Shown here: one piece after another, positions 42,901 through 51,647 of the stretch
Layout of the letters: the number at the start of each line of letters is the position of its first letter
Position numbering within the stretch: position 1 is the first letter of the stretch
Assembly: GCA_040384325.1 (NCBI GenBank)
Contig: JAZKJL010000001.1
Location: forward strand, 62,001-126,000
Direction: 5' to 3'
DNA: 64,000 nucleotides
Origin: JACMLX01 sp040384325
Lineage (GTDB): Bacteria; Gemmatimonadota; Gemmatimonadetes; Gemmatimonadales; Gemmatimonadaceae
The notes under the pieces: model-generated
The model's database searches: none
What the model saw: the letters and a program-made list of their open reading frames with translations, nothing else
Told to the model about the DNA's origin: nothing
Program-made: the position numbers and the translations under genes

Positions 42901-45846
42901 GTGTCGGCATCCTTCCAGGAACACCTCGAGCTCGCCCTCGGCGACGAGTATCGCGTCGTCCGCGAACTCGGCGGCGGTGGCATGAGTCGCGTTTTCCTCG
43001 CCACCGAGGTGGCACTGGGACGGCAGGTGGTGATCAAGGTGCTGACCCCGGAGCTCGCCGCCGGCGTGAATCGTGACCGCTTCCGGCGCGAGGTCCAGCT
43101 GGCCGCCGGATTGCAGCATCCGATGATCGTGCCGCTGCTGACCGCCGGCGAGGCCGAAGGGCTGCTCTGGTACACGATGCCGTTCGTCGAGGGCGAATCG
43201 CTCCGGGAGCGGATTCAGCGCGGCGTGATGTCGGGGCGTGACGCGCTGCCGATCCTGGTGGACGTGGCGCGTGCGCTGGGCGCCGCGCATCGCAAGGGCA
43301 TCGTCCATCGCGACATCAAGCCGGGCAACATCCTGCTCCACGAGCAGCACGCCGTGGTGGCGGACTTCGGCGTGGCGAAGGCGCTCACCGCGGCCGTATC
43401 CGATTCCACCGGGCTCACCACCTCCGGGCTCGCGGTGGGGACGCCGGCGTACATGTCGCCCGAGCAGGCTGCCGGCGACGCCACCGTCGATTCGCGCGCC
43501 GACATCTACGCGCTCGGTTGCGTGGCCTACGAGATGCTGAGCGGCAAGACGCCGTTCACCGATCCGAGTGCCGCGCGCATGTTGGTGGCGCAGGTGTCGC
43601 AGATGCCGGTGCCGCTGCACCAGGTGGCGCCGGTGAAGGCGGGCATGTCGGCGGTGATCATGAACTGCCTCGAGAAGGATCCCGCGATGCGCTGGGAGTC
43701 GGCCGACGCCCTCGCCGACGCCTTCGAGCAGCAGCGTTTCACGGCCGAGCCCACGCCACTGCCGCCGGAGCCGGCTGCACGGCGCCGGACGCCGACGCAG
43801 CCGGTCGAGGTCGTCAAGACGACTGGCAGCCGGCCAGTCGGTCGCAAGCGCGTGATCCTCGGAGGCGTGACGGTCGCCCTCGCGATCGCACTCGGCGCCG
43901 CGCTCTCGTCGGGCACCAATGGACCGGCGCCTGCCGCCGCCTTCGATGCGCCGCAGACGGTGATCGTGGCCGACGTGGAGAATCGCACCGCCGACTCCAC
44001 GCTCGGCGACCTGCTCTCCGAAGCCCTGCGCACCGAGTTGCAGGAATCGAAGATCGTGACCGTGATGACGCCGGGTGCCACCGCCGCTGCGCTGCAGCGC
44101 ATGCAGCGCACCACCGCCGCGCGCGTGAATGCGGCGCTGGCGCGCGAGATCGCGGTGCGTGAAGGCGTGCCGGTGGTGGTCGAGGGGCGCATCCAGAAGG
44201 TCGGCAACACCTATCTCGTGCGCGCCGGGCTGGTGTCGCCGTCGGATGGGGCGGAGCGGTCGCCGGTGCAGGAAGTCGCCGCGTCGGAGGACGAGTTGAT
44301 CGCCGCCATCGGCCGGTTGGCGCGCCGCATGCGCGAGCGGCTCGGCGAGTCGCAGACGGTGCTCACCGCGCTGCCACCGATGGAGCGGGTCACCACCACG
44401 TCGCTCGACGCGCTGCGCAAGTACAGCGAAGCCCTGCGTCTTGGCGACGGTGTGCACGCGAAGGCGGTCGCGGAGCAGGAGATCGCGCTGCTGGAGGACG
44501 CGGTGACGCTGGACTCCACCTTCGCGATGGCGTGGCGCCGGCTCGGCGTGCGGCTGATGAACGGCGGGATGGAGTTCTCGAACGCGCGGCATGAACGCGG
44601 CAAGGCGGCGCTCAAGCGTGCCTACGACCTGCGCGACAAGCTGTCGCCGGTGGAGCGCGGGCTGGCGGAAGCGGCCTACTTCACCGATGTGGTGCGCGAT
44701 CCGGCGCGGGCGACGATGGCGTACCAGGCCATCCTCACCGAACAGCCGACCAATCGCATCGCACTCAACAACCTCGCCAACAGCGCGCTGCAGGAAGGCG
44801 CGTACGAACGGGTGCGCGAGTACGGCTCCCGTTACGTGGCGGTGGACTCGTCCAACATGCAGGCCTGGCCGTGGCTGTTGTGGGGCGCCTACGGCACCGG
44901 ACGGGTGGAGGAGGCGCGCGCGATTCGCGCCATGATCCGCGCGCGTTTCACCACACCGGAGCAGGTGGCGCAGCTGAACGAGGAGGAGATGACGTGGCTC
45001 GCGCTCGAGCGCGATTGGGTGAAGCTCGAGGCACTGTCGCAGCGCATGCTCACGTCCGCGCCCGACTTCCGCGCCGAGGATCGTGCGTTGCGGTCGCTGA
45101 TGAACTCGTTCGTGATGCGGGGACGGTTGGAGGATGCGTGGCGCGTGAACGACGCGGTCGGCGCACGCCGGCTGGCGTCCAGCGACACCACCGAGCGGCG
45201 CGTGTGGCGCGGCGACGGCGTGCGCCAGCGCTACTTCGATCGCGCCTGGTATGCCGGCGACACCACCGGCGCCGGTCGCGCGATCATCGCCTATCGCGAG
45301 ACGTCCGGTGTGGATCGCTGGCGCATGAAGGATCGGCCGAACGCCAACCTGGTGCTCGACTACCTCGCGATCGGCAACCCGCGCGTGGCGCGCGAACGCT
45401 TCAACGCCTACCGCGCGGCGGCGCAGGCGGAGAAGGGAGCCGGCGACCTGCCGCCAGTGGGATCGCCGTTCATGGCGATGATCGAGGCGCAGGTGCTGCT
45501 GGCCGAGGGGCGCGCGCGTGAGGCGCTGCGCCTGCTGGTGCCGCTGGCGTCCGACGCGCGTCGGGCGCCGCTGCAGGAGGCCTTCCTGATCGGGGATGCG
45601 TACCACACCCTCGGCGAGCGCGACTCGGCACGCATCTGGTTCGCCCGGCTCACCGAGTCGAGCCATCCGAATCGGGTGTGGATCGAACCGCCGTTCCGAA
45701 GCCGAGCGCTGACCCGCCTCTGCGACCTGGCCGCTACCGCTGCCGAGCGCCAGCAGTGGTGCGGCGCACTGGTCAGCGAGTGGAAGGGCGCCGACACGAT
45801 CCTGCGCCCGCTGGTCGATCGCGCCCGTCGGCGACTGGCCGAGTAA
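42901..45846 (+). CDS. Transmembrane Ser/Thr protein kinase with TPR-rich C-terminal domain
   Basis: The 981-residue protein starts with a Hanks-type kinase domain (about residues 17-275). It has ATP lysine VVIKVL (K46), the helix-C glutamate FRREVQL (E64), catalytic HRDIKPGN (D138, N143), DFG at 155-157 and SPE at 186-188. A proline-rich linker leads to one membrane helix (about 318-337). The outer part begins with a FlgO/TolB-like domain (FDAPQTVIVADVENRTADS), then tetratricopeptide-like helices to the end. All catalytic residues are present. This architecture is typical of the many sensor kinases in Gemmatimonadota and Acidobacteriota. GTG at 42901 is the start. It is divergent from the surface-protein unit at 40595-42619. 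Confidence 0.9.
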   Translation: MSASFQEHLELALGDEYRVVRELGGGGMSRVFLATEVALGRQVVIKVLTPELAAGVNRDRFRREVQLAAGLQHPMIVPLLTAGEAEGLLWYTMPFVEGESLRERIQRGVMSGRDALPILVDVARALGAAHRKGIVHRDIKPGNILLHEQHAVVADFGVAKALTAAVSDSTGLTTSGLAVGTPAYMSPEQAAGDATVDSRADIYALGCVAYEMLSGKTPFTDPSAARMLVAQVSQMPVPLHQVAPVKAGMSAVIMNCLEKDPAMRWESADALADAFEQQRFTAEPTPLPPEPAARRRTPTQPVEVVKTTGSRPVGRKRVILGGVTVALAIALGAALSSGTNGPAPAAAFDAPQTVIVADVENRTADSTLGDLLSEALRTELQESKIVTVMTPGATAAALQRMQRTTAARVNAALAREIAVREGVPVVVEGRIQKVGNTYLVRAGLVSPSDGAERSPVQEVAASEDELIAAIGRLARRMRERLGESQTVLTALPPMERVTTTSLDALRKYSEALRLGDGVHAKAVAEQEIALLEDAVTLDSTFAMAWRRLGVRLMNGGMEFSNARHERGKAALKRAYDLRDKLSPVERGLAEAAYFTDVVRDPARATMAYQAILTEQPTNRIALNNLANSALQEGAYERVREYGSRYVAVDSSNMQAWPWLLWGAYGTGRVEEARAIRAMIRARFTTPEQVAQLNEEEMTWLALERDWVKLEALSQRMLTSAPDFRAEDRALRSLMNSFVMRGRLEDAWRVNDAVGARRLASSDTTERRVWRGDGVRQRYFDRAWYAGDTTGAGRAIIAYRETSGVDRWRMKDRPNANLVLDYLAIGNPRVARERFNAYRAAAQAEKGAGDLPPVGSPFMAMIEAQVLLAEGRAREALRLLVPLASDARRAPLQEAFLIGDAYHTLGERDSARIWFARLTESSHPNRVWIEPPFRSRALTRLCDLAATAAERQQWCGALVSEWKGADTILRPLVDRARRRLAE

Positions 45847-46088
45847 GCACGACGGGCCGCATCGCCGGCCGCGCTGGACCTTTGCATCATTCGATGGCAC
45901 CATCAGGCATTCACCGGTCGCATCACACTCGACCGGGAACGTGACCTGCTGACTGCGGCTTCGATCCGAAGACCGTAGATTGCGATCGTGACCATGCAGT
46001 GAGCCTCCAGCCTCGCCGTCTCGTGCGGCCGGGTGATCCGTGCGCCGCGCCGCGTGCACCGATCAGCGTGTACGAACGCGGCGCGCGC

Positions 46089-46352
46089 ATGAGGATGGAC
46101 ATGCTTCCGTCGTCTCTCACGGTGACCCTCGCGATCACGATCCTCGGATTGCTGACCGTCGCCGCGTTCCTCTGGTCCTGGCGCCTTGGCCATTTCGACC
46201 GGATCAGCCAGCAGGCGCTGCTGCCGCTGGATGACGACGATCTCAGTGTGGCCCGCCCGTGGGAAACGGCCGAGCAGCGCGCCGAGCGTGTGGCGGAATA
46301 CGGCGCGCCGCTGCAGCCCGCGCCGCCGGGCGCGTGGGGTGGTGCACGGTGA
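46089..46352 (+). CDS. ccoS: CcoS-like small membrane protein
   Basis: The 87-residue product has one membrane helix (VTLAITILGLLTVAAFLWSWRLGHFDR), followed by QQALLPLDDDDLS. The pattern FLWS.R.G.FDDD after a single helix is the signature of CcoS/FixS, which is needed for copper/haem incorporation into cbb3 oxidase. The usual FDD motif is stretched here to FDRISQQALLPLDDDD, so the call is somewhat tentative. Possible starts are ATG 46089, 46095 and 46101. The stop overlaps the GTG of ccoN (GTGA), tying it to the oxidase operon. The C-terminus is longer and proline-rich compared with classical CcoS. Confidence 0.72.
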   Translation: MRMDMLPSSLTVTLAITILGLLTVAAFLWSWRLGHFDRISQQALLPLDDDDLSVARPWETAEQRAERVAEYGAPLQPAPPGAWGGAR

Positions 46353-47845
46353 GCGCCACGCTGCCGCCGCGGGTGATCGAGATGGCATCGCCGATCACCG
46401 ACATGGAAAATCTCGACATCCGCCTGCGCGCCGATGCGTCCAGCCGACAGGTCGCATTGCGGGCCATCGCCTTTTCGGTGGCGTGGCTGGTGATCGGGTC
46501 GGCGTTCGGACTGATGGCGAGCCTCAAGCTGCACATGCCCGATTGGCTGGTGAGCAATGCTGCGCTGACCTTCGGTCGCGTGCGCAGCGCACACCTGAAC
46601 GCAATGGCGTATGGTTGGGCGAGCAGTGCCATGCTGGCCGTCAGCGTCTGGATCATCCCGCGGCTGGTGCACACCGAGCTGCGTGTGCCGAAGGCCGCCG
46701 AGGCGGGCCTGTATTTCTGGAACGTCGGCATGGTGCTGGGCATCTACGGCATCCTCGCCGGGCACAGTGATGGCCTCGAGTGGCTGGAGATGCCGCGCTA
46801 CTGGGCCGATCCGTTCATCGTCATCGGCGGCGGACTGGTGGGCCTCAGCCTGCTCTCCACCATCGCGATGCGTGAAGTGGCGCACCTCTACGTGAGCGTG
46901 TGGTACATCATGGCCGCGTTCATCTGGTTCCCGATCATCTACGTGGTCGGCAACTGGCCCACGTTCAGCGGCGTGGAAAGCGCGGCGGTGAACTGGTTCT
47001 ACGCCCACAACGCACTCGGGCTCTGGCTCACACCGGTCTGCGTCGGCGCGGCGTACTACTTCATCCCCAAGATCCTCGGCCGACCGATCTACAGCTACCA
47101 GCTGTCACTTCTCGGCTTCTGGACGCTCGGCTTCTTCTATTCGCTGAACGGCATGCACCACTTGATCGGTGGTCCGCTGCCGACGTGGATGATCACGACG
47201 TCGATCGTCGCCAGCGGGTTGATGGTGATCCCGGTGATCGCCGTTGGCGTGAACCAGCACATGACGCTCAACCGCCGCTTCGGTGCGCTGCGCTACAGTC
47301 CCACGCTGCGGTTCATCGTGTTCGGCGCGGTGGCGTACACGCTGGTGTCGCTGCAGGGGGTGTTCATGGCGTTCCGCGAGGTGAACCGTCTCACGCACTT
47401 CACGCACGTCACGGTGGCCCACGCGCACCTGGGCCTCTACAGCTTCGTGACGATGATCCTGTTCGGCAGCATCTACTACATCCTGCCACGACTGCTGGGC
47501 CGCGAGTGGATCAGTGAGCGGCTGATCTCGTGGCACTTCTGGAGTGTGGGCATCGGGCAGGTGGTGTACCTGGTGCCGCTCACCGTGTCGGGCATGGTGC
47601 AGGGCGTGGCCATGACCGATCCGACGACGACGTGGGAGCAGGTCATCCAGGCCATGATGCCAGGGCTCATCGGACGCTCGATCGGTGGCACGCTGCTGAC
47701 CATCGGGCATGGCGTGTTCGCCTATCACGTCTGGCTGATGTTCCGTGGTGCGAAGGCGCGGCAGGGCCTGCCGCCGTTCCACGAAGTGGCGCCGATCATC
47801 ACCCGTCGCGACAAGGCGACCTTCGTTCCCGGAGGTGCCGCGTGA
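46349..47845 (+). CDS. ccoN: cbb3-type cytochrome c oxidase subunit I
   Basis: The 498-residue protein has 12 or so membrane helices and all metal ligands of the cbb3 class. These are H82 (SAHLNAMAYG) and H360 for low-spin haem b, H358 (VAHAHLG) for haem b3, H220 (FYAHNALG) plus H270/H271 (GMHHLIGG) for CuB, and the Tyr at 264, six residues before H270, in the position of the cross-linked tyrosine. It reduces O2 to water at high affinity. GTG at 46349 is the start; ATG 46382 would shorten it by 11 residues. It is coupled by 4-nt overlaps to the CcoS-like gene before it and ccoO after it. Confidence 0.93.
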   Translation: MSATLPPRVIEMASPITDMENLDIRLRADASSRQVALRAIAFSVAWLVIGSAFGLMASLKLHMPDWLVSNAALTFGRVRSAHLNAMAYGWASSAMLAVSVWIIPRLVHTELRVPKAAEAGLYFWNVGMVLGIYGILAGHSDGLEWLEMPRYWADPFIVIGGGLVGLSLLSTIAMREVAHLYVSVWYIMAAFIWFPIIYVVGNWPTFSGVESAAVNWFYAHNALGLWLTPVCVGAAYYFIPKILGRPIYSYQLSLLGFWTLGFFYSLNGMHHLIGGPLPTWMITTSIVASGLMVIPVIAVGVNQHMTLNRRFGALRYSPTLRFIVFGAVAYTLVSLQGVFMAFREVNRLTHFTHVTVAHAHLGLYSFVTMILFGSIYYILPRLLGREWISERLISWHFWSVGIGQVVYLVPLTVSGMVQGVAMTDPTTTWEQVIQAMMPGLIGRSIGGTLLTIGHGVFAYHVWLMFRGAKARQGLPPFHEVAPIITRRDKATFVPGGAA

Positions 47846-48480
47846 CGCGCATCTGGCTGCTGATCATCGGCGTGCTGGCGATCATCATCTTCGCCACCTC
47901 GCTGCTGGTCGTGATCCCGAACACCATGATCGGGCAGGTGCGCGTGCCGAAGCAGCTCGCACCGTACAGCGAGGTGGAGGCGCGCGGTCGCGCGGTGTAC
48001 ATCTCGGAAGGATGCGTGTACTGCCACTCGCAGCAGGTGCGCGATCCGATCTACACGTCGGACAAGGATCGGGGCTGGGGTCCGCGTGCCACCGTGCCGT
48101 CGGACTACCTGTATGACAAGCCGCATCAGCTGGGCACCATGCGCACCGGTCCGGACCTGGTGAACATCGGCGTGCGGCAGCCGAGCGATCAGTGGCACCA
48201 CACGCACCTGTTCAATCCGCGCTCGCTGATGCCGTGGTCCATCATGCCGGCCTTCCCGTACCTCTACGAGGTGCGCGACTCGTCGTCGCTGAAGCCCGGT
48301 GAGGTGTCGTACTCGGTGGCCGGTGGCAAGTTGCCGGCGGGCAAGGTGATCGTGCCCACGGCGGATGCCGATGCACTGGTGGCGTACCTCAAGTCGCTCA
48401 AGCGCACCTACCCCGTGCCGACCGGTGACGAACCGGCCGCGCGGACGCTGGGTGGTCGCAGCGAACACACCATGCCATGA
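47842..48480 (+). CDS. ccoO: cbb3-type oxidase mono-haem cytochrome c subunit
   Basis: The 212-residue protein has an N-terminal membrane anchor (WLLIIGVLAIIIFATSLLVVIP) and a single haem c site, CVYCH at residues 58-62, in the typical CcoO context YISEGCVYCHSQQVRD. Further family features are MRTGPDLVNIGVRQPSDQWHHTHLFNPR and a possible axial-Met stretch SIMPAFPYL. It passes electrons from CcoP or a soluble cytochrome to CcoN. It starts with GTG at 47842, overlapping the ccoN stop, and ends overlapping the ATG of the ccoP-like gene. Confidence 0.92.
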   Translation: MTRIWLLIIGVLAIIIFATSLLVVIPNTMIGQVRVPKQLAPYSEVEARGRAVYISEGCVYCHSQQVRDPIYTSDKDRGWGPRATVPSDYLYDKPHQLGTMRTGPDLVNIGVRQPSDQWHHTHLFNPRSLMPWSIMPAFPYLYEVRDSSSLKPGEVSYSVAGGKLPAGKVIVPTADADALVAYLKSLKRTYPVPTGDEPAARTLGGRSEHTMP

Positions 48481-49184
48481 CCGATCCCATCGAGCGGGAA
48501 CGTGCGGCGTTCGGCGATGCCGAATCGGACGTGGAGCAGATCCACCGCCAGATCGTGCGCGAGCTGGCCGATCCGGCCGAGGGCTACGAGCGTGTGCCGT
48601 GGTTTCTCTGGGTGACGGTGGCGACGATGGTGTTCTGGGCCGGATGGTACATCGGTCGTCGCGGCGGTTCGTTCGACACGCAGACCCACATCGAGTACGC
48701 CACCATCAGCGTCGGTGCGGCCGCCGCCGGCGACACCGCCGCCAAGGGACCGGTAGATGCGATCGCGGAAGGAAGGCGCATCTTCGGCGCCAACTGCGCC
48801 GCCTGTCACCAGGCCACGGGGCTCGGGGTTGCGGGTGCATTCCCACCGGTGGTCGGCAGTGAATGGGTCACCGGCCCCGAGGCGACGGTGGTGCGCATCC
48901 TCCTCAATGGACTAGGTGGTCCGGTGAAGGTGAAAGGCGCCACCTACAACGGTGCGATGCCGGCCTGGAAGGAATCGCTCAGTGACGACGACATCGCACA
49001 CGTGATCACCTACCTGCGACAGTGGGCGCCGAATGCCGCGCCTGCCGTCACCGCAGCCACGGTGTCGAACCTGCGCAAGGAACACGAGTCACGCAGCGGG
49101 CCGTGGACCGAGGCGGAGCTGAAGCAGCTCGAGTCGGCACCCGCCGCCGCCAGCACACCGGGCACCGAGGCGCCGAAGCCATGA
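48477..49184 (+). CDS. ccoP: CcoP-like membrane-anchored cytochrome c (one haem)
   Basis: The 235-residue protein has a cytoplasmic N-terminus with a CcoP-like stretch (AEGYERVPWFLWVTVATMVFWAGWYIG) forming one membrane helix. A cytochrome c domain follows with CAACH at 107-111 and an axial Met in YNGAMPAW. Classical CcoP has two haem c sites; only one is present, so this is a shortened form. The 40-residue C-terminal tail is Pro/Ala-rich. It probably hands electrons to CcoO. The ATG overlaps the ccoO stop and the TGA overlaps the next ATG. Confidence 0.85.
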   Translation: MTDPIERERAAFGDAESDVEQIHRQIVRELADPAEGYERVPWFLWVTVATMVFWAGWYIGRRGGSFDTQTHIEYATISVGAAAAGDTAAKGPVDAIAEGRRIFGANCAACHQATGLGVAGAFPPVVGSEWVTGPEATVVRILLNGLGGPVKVKGATYNGAMPAWKESLSDDDIAHVITYLRQWAPNAAPAVTAATVSNLRKEHESRSGPWTEAELKQLESAPAAASTPGTEAPKP

Positions 49185-49729
49185 GCACCGCGGAGCATGT
49201 CGTGATCAGCGATCCGCTGGCGCGCCGCCCACCCGTCACGCCGGTGTTCGGCTACTTCGCGACGCCGACCGAGGTGAAGGAGGTGCTGCCACCGCTGGCG
49301 CGCCTCGGCGTGCCGCGCGACCTGATCGACGTCGTCGTCACGCAGCCCGCGGCAGAGCGCATGTACGCCGGCAAGCGCCGCGCGATGCGACCGCTCTGGC
49401 GCTTCGCATCGATCGGCGGCATCCTCGGCCTCGGCGGCGGCGCGCTGGTGGCGTTCGTGCTGATTTCGTGGCCCGGCTTCGCCGCCGCGGGACCGTTCGC
49501 GTACGCGCTGCTGTTCACGCCGATGATCACGGTCGCCGTGGGCTCGCTGATCGGCGTCTTCGCGTCGTTCCTCACCAAGCGCAAGCCGTCGGACTGGCGC
49601 TTGCGGATCCCGCCGCCGTCGAACGACGAGATCCTGGTGGTGGTGCGGGCGCGCGGTGAGGAGCAGGTCGGGTTGGTGCTGCAGGTGTTGCAGCAGCAGG
49701 GTGGTCGCGGCGCTCAGGTCCTGCGTTGA
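49181..49729 (+). CDS. Two-helix membrane protein of unknown function in the cbb3 operon
   Basis: The 182-residue protein has an N-terminal alpha/beta stretch (TPVFGYFATPTEVKEVLPPLARLGVPRDLIDVV), two membrane helices with glycine-rich edges (FASIGGILGLGGGALVAFVLI and PFAYALLFTPMITVAVGSLIGVFAS), and a C-terminal beta strand-helix (EILVVVRARGEEQVGLVLQVL). The layout is like DUF1269/general-stress-type or DUF3341 (ActD) proteins, in which a soluble domain faces the cytoplasm, but I cannot place it in a family. It occupies the place where ccoG/ccoH often stand, overlapping ccoP and the P-type ATPase by 4 nt each, so it is probably an accessory factor of the oxidase. Confidence 0.75.
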   Translation: MSTAEHVVISDPLARRPPVTPVFGYFATPTEVKEVLPPLARLGVPRDLIDVVVTQPAAERMYAGKRRAMRPLWRFASIGGILGLGGGALVAFVLISWPGFAAAGPFAYALLFTPMITVAVGSLIGVFASFLTKRKPSDWRLRIPPPSNDEILVVVRARGEEQVGLVLQVLQQQGGRGAQVLR

Positions 49730-51579
49730 CCGACCGGCGGCAGTGGGTTGCCGCGCTTCGCATCCCGATCGCGGCACTGCTCTTCCTCATCGCCGGTGGC
49801 GTGGTGTGGTCACGCGGCGGCGCCGACAGCCTGCTGCTCGCTGATCGCATCTGGTTCGCCGGCCTGGTGCTCACCGCCGCGCTGCCGGTGTGGGAGACGG
49901 TGCGCAACATGGCGCGCGGCGAGTTCGCCGCCGATGTGGTGGCGATCCTCGCCATCGTCTCGGCGGCGGCACTGCAGCAACCGTTCGCGGGCCTGGTGGT
50001 GGTGCTGATGCTCACCGGTGGCGCGGCGCTGGAGCGGTACGCCGAAGGCCGCGCCGGTGCTGCCGTCTCGGCGCTCGAGCAGGCGGCGCCCCGACAGGCG
50101 CACATCCAGGAGGCGGATGGCACGATCCGCGACGTGCCGGCCGAGTCGGTGCGCGTCGGCGACCACCTGCTGGTGCGTCCTGGTGAGCTGATTCCGTGCG
50201 ATGGCGCCATCGTGGCCGGGCGCAGCCACGTGGACGCCAGTGCGATCACGGGTGAACCACTGGCCGTGCCGGTGACCGTCGGATCGCTGGTGGTGTCCGG
50301 CAGCGCGAACATCGACGGCCCGCTGACGATGCGCGCCTCTGCGATCGCCGGTGAGAGCCAGTACCTGCGCATCGTGCAGCTGGTGCGCAACGCGCAGGGC
50401 AGCAAGGCACCGCTGCAGCGCATCGCCGATCGTGCGGCGGTCTGGTTCACGCCCGTCACGCTGCTGATCTGCGCCATCACCTATGCACTCACGCGTGACA
50501 GCGACCGCGTGCTGTCGGTGCTGATGGTGGCGACGCCCTGTCCGCTGATCCTCGCCACGCCGATCGCGATCATCGGCGGCATCAACCGCTGCGCGCGGCG
50601 ACAGGTGATCATCCGCACCGGTGGTGCGCTGGAGGCGCTGGCGCAGGTGACGACGGCGGTGTTCGACAAGACCGGCACGCTCACGCGCGGGCAACCGGCG
50701 GTGGAACGGGTGCAGGTGGTGGACGGCTTCGATGAACGGCAGGTGCTGCGCCTGGCGGGCGCGGTGGACTTCGGCAGCGGCCACCAGCTGGCGCGACCGC
50801 TGGTGAAACACGCCGAGTCGGTGGTCGGTGCGTTGCCGATGGCGAGCGAGGTTCGCGAAGTGGCGGGGCGCGGCATCATCGGGCAGGTGGACGCACTGAC
50901 GGTGCGGGTGGGTTCGCTGACCTGGTTGCGCGAGGAGCTGCCGGCGCAGGCGTCAGCGGCGCTCGACGCGCTGGACGTGCGCGGCGACGGCCTGCGCGCC
51001 TACGTCGCCATCGGCGATGCGCCCGCCGCCACCATCGAGTTCGCCGATTCGCTGCGCGACGGCCTGCCGCAGTTCTTTCGCGACCTGCGGGCGCTGGGCG
51101 TGACGCGGACGGTGATGCTGAGCGGTGATCACACCAGCAACGTGGCCACGGTGGCGCAGGAACTGGGCATCACCGATGCGCGCGGTGACCTGCTGCCCGA
51201 GGACAAGGTGCGCATCGTGCGCGAGCTGCAGGCGGATGGCGCGCGGGTGGCGATGATCGGTGACGGCACCAACGATGCGCCGGCGTTGAGCACCGCGGAG
51301 GTGGGCATCGCGCTGGCCGGGCATGGTGGTGGCATCACCGCCGAGGCGGCCGACGTGGTGCTGCTGGTGGACGAGATCACACGGGTGGCGGATGCGGTGC
51401 GCGCCAGTCGCGACACGATGCGGATCGCGCGGCAGAGCATCGGCGTGGGGCTGGGGTTGTCGGCGGTGGGCATGCTGTTCGCCGCCGGTGGGTTCCTGAC
51501 GCCGACGATGGGCGCGCTGGGCCAGGAAGTGATCGACGTGGCGGTGATCCTCAATGCGCTGCGAGCGGCGCGTGGGTGA
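49726..51579 (+). CDS. P1B-type heavy-metal ATPase with TPC motif
   Basis: The 617-residue protein has the P-type ATPase core: actuator TGEP at 175-178, the phosphorylated aspartate in DKTGT (D314), and the hinge GDGTNDAPAL. It lacks an N-terminal metal-binding (HMA) domain. The transmembrane metal motif is TPC (residues 270-272, in VATPCPLILATP), not the CPC expected of Cu+ exporters such as CcoI. SPC/TPC-type members of the P1B group tend to carry Co, Zn or other metals. Its place at the end of the cbb3 operon suggests a role like CcoI, which supplies copper, but the altered motif makes the metal uncertain. TTG at 49726 is the start. Confidence 0.87.
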   Translation: MTDRRQWVAALRIPIAALLFLIAGGVVWSRGGADSLLLADRIWFAGLVLTAALPVWETVRNMARGEFAADVVAILAIVSAAALQQPFAGLVVVLMLTGGAALERYAEGRAGAAVSALEQAAPRQAHIQEADGTIRDVPAESVRVGDHLLVRPGELIPCDGAIVAGRSHVDASAITGEPLAVPVTVGSLVVSGSANIDGPLTMRASAIAGESQYLRIVQLVRNAQGSKAPLQRIADRAAVWFTPVTLLICAITYALTRDSDRVLSVLMVATPCPLILATPIAIIGGINRCARRQVIIRTGGALEALAQVTTAVFDKTGTLTRGQPAVERVQVVDGFDERQVLRLAGAVDFGSGHQLARPLVKHAESVVGALPMASEVREVAGRGIIGQVDALTVRVGSLTWLREELPAQASAALDALDVRGDGLRAYVAIGDAPAATIEFADSLRDGLPQFFRDLRALGVTRTVMLSGDHTSNVATVAQELGITDARGDLLPEDKVRIVRELQADGARVAMIGDGTNDAPALSTAEVGIALAGHGGGITAEAADVVLLVDEITRVADAVRASRDTMRIARQSIGVGLGLSAVGMLFAAGGFLTPTMGALGQEVIDVAVILNALRAARG

Positions 51580-51647
51580 TGCATGCCGCGCCCTGCTGGC
51601 GCGATGTCGCGCTGGCCTGATGAGCGCCACCTGATCGCGCGCGACTG

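Noticed and set aside
42895..46059. Minus-strand open frame of 1054 codons opposite the Ser/Thr kinase
   Set aside because: It is the mirror of a gene with all kinase motifs, is rich in His/Arg low-complexity sequence and has no recognisable domain. Long antisense frames are expected at this GC content.
45847..46088. FNR-type box before the cbb3 operon
   Set aside because: TTGCATCATTCGATGG near 45882 only loosely resembles TTGAT-N4-ATCAA. The second half-site does not match well enough to call.
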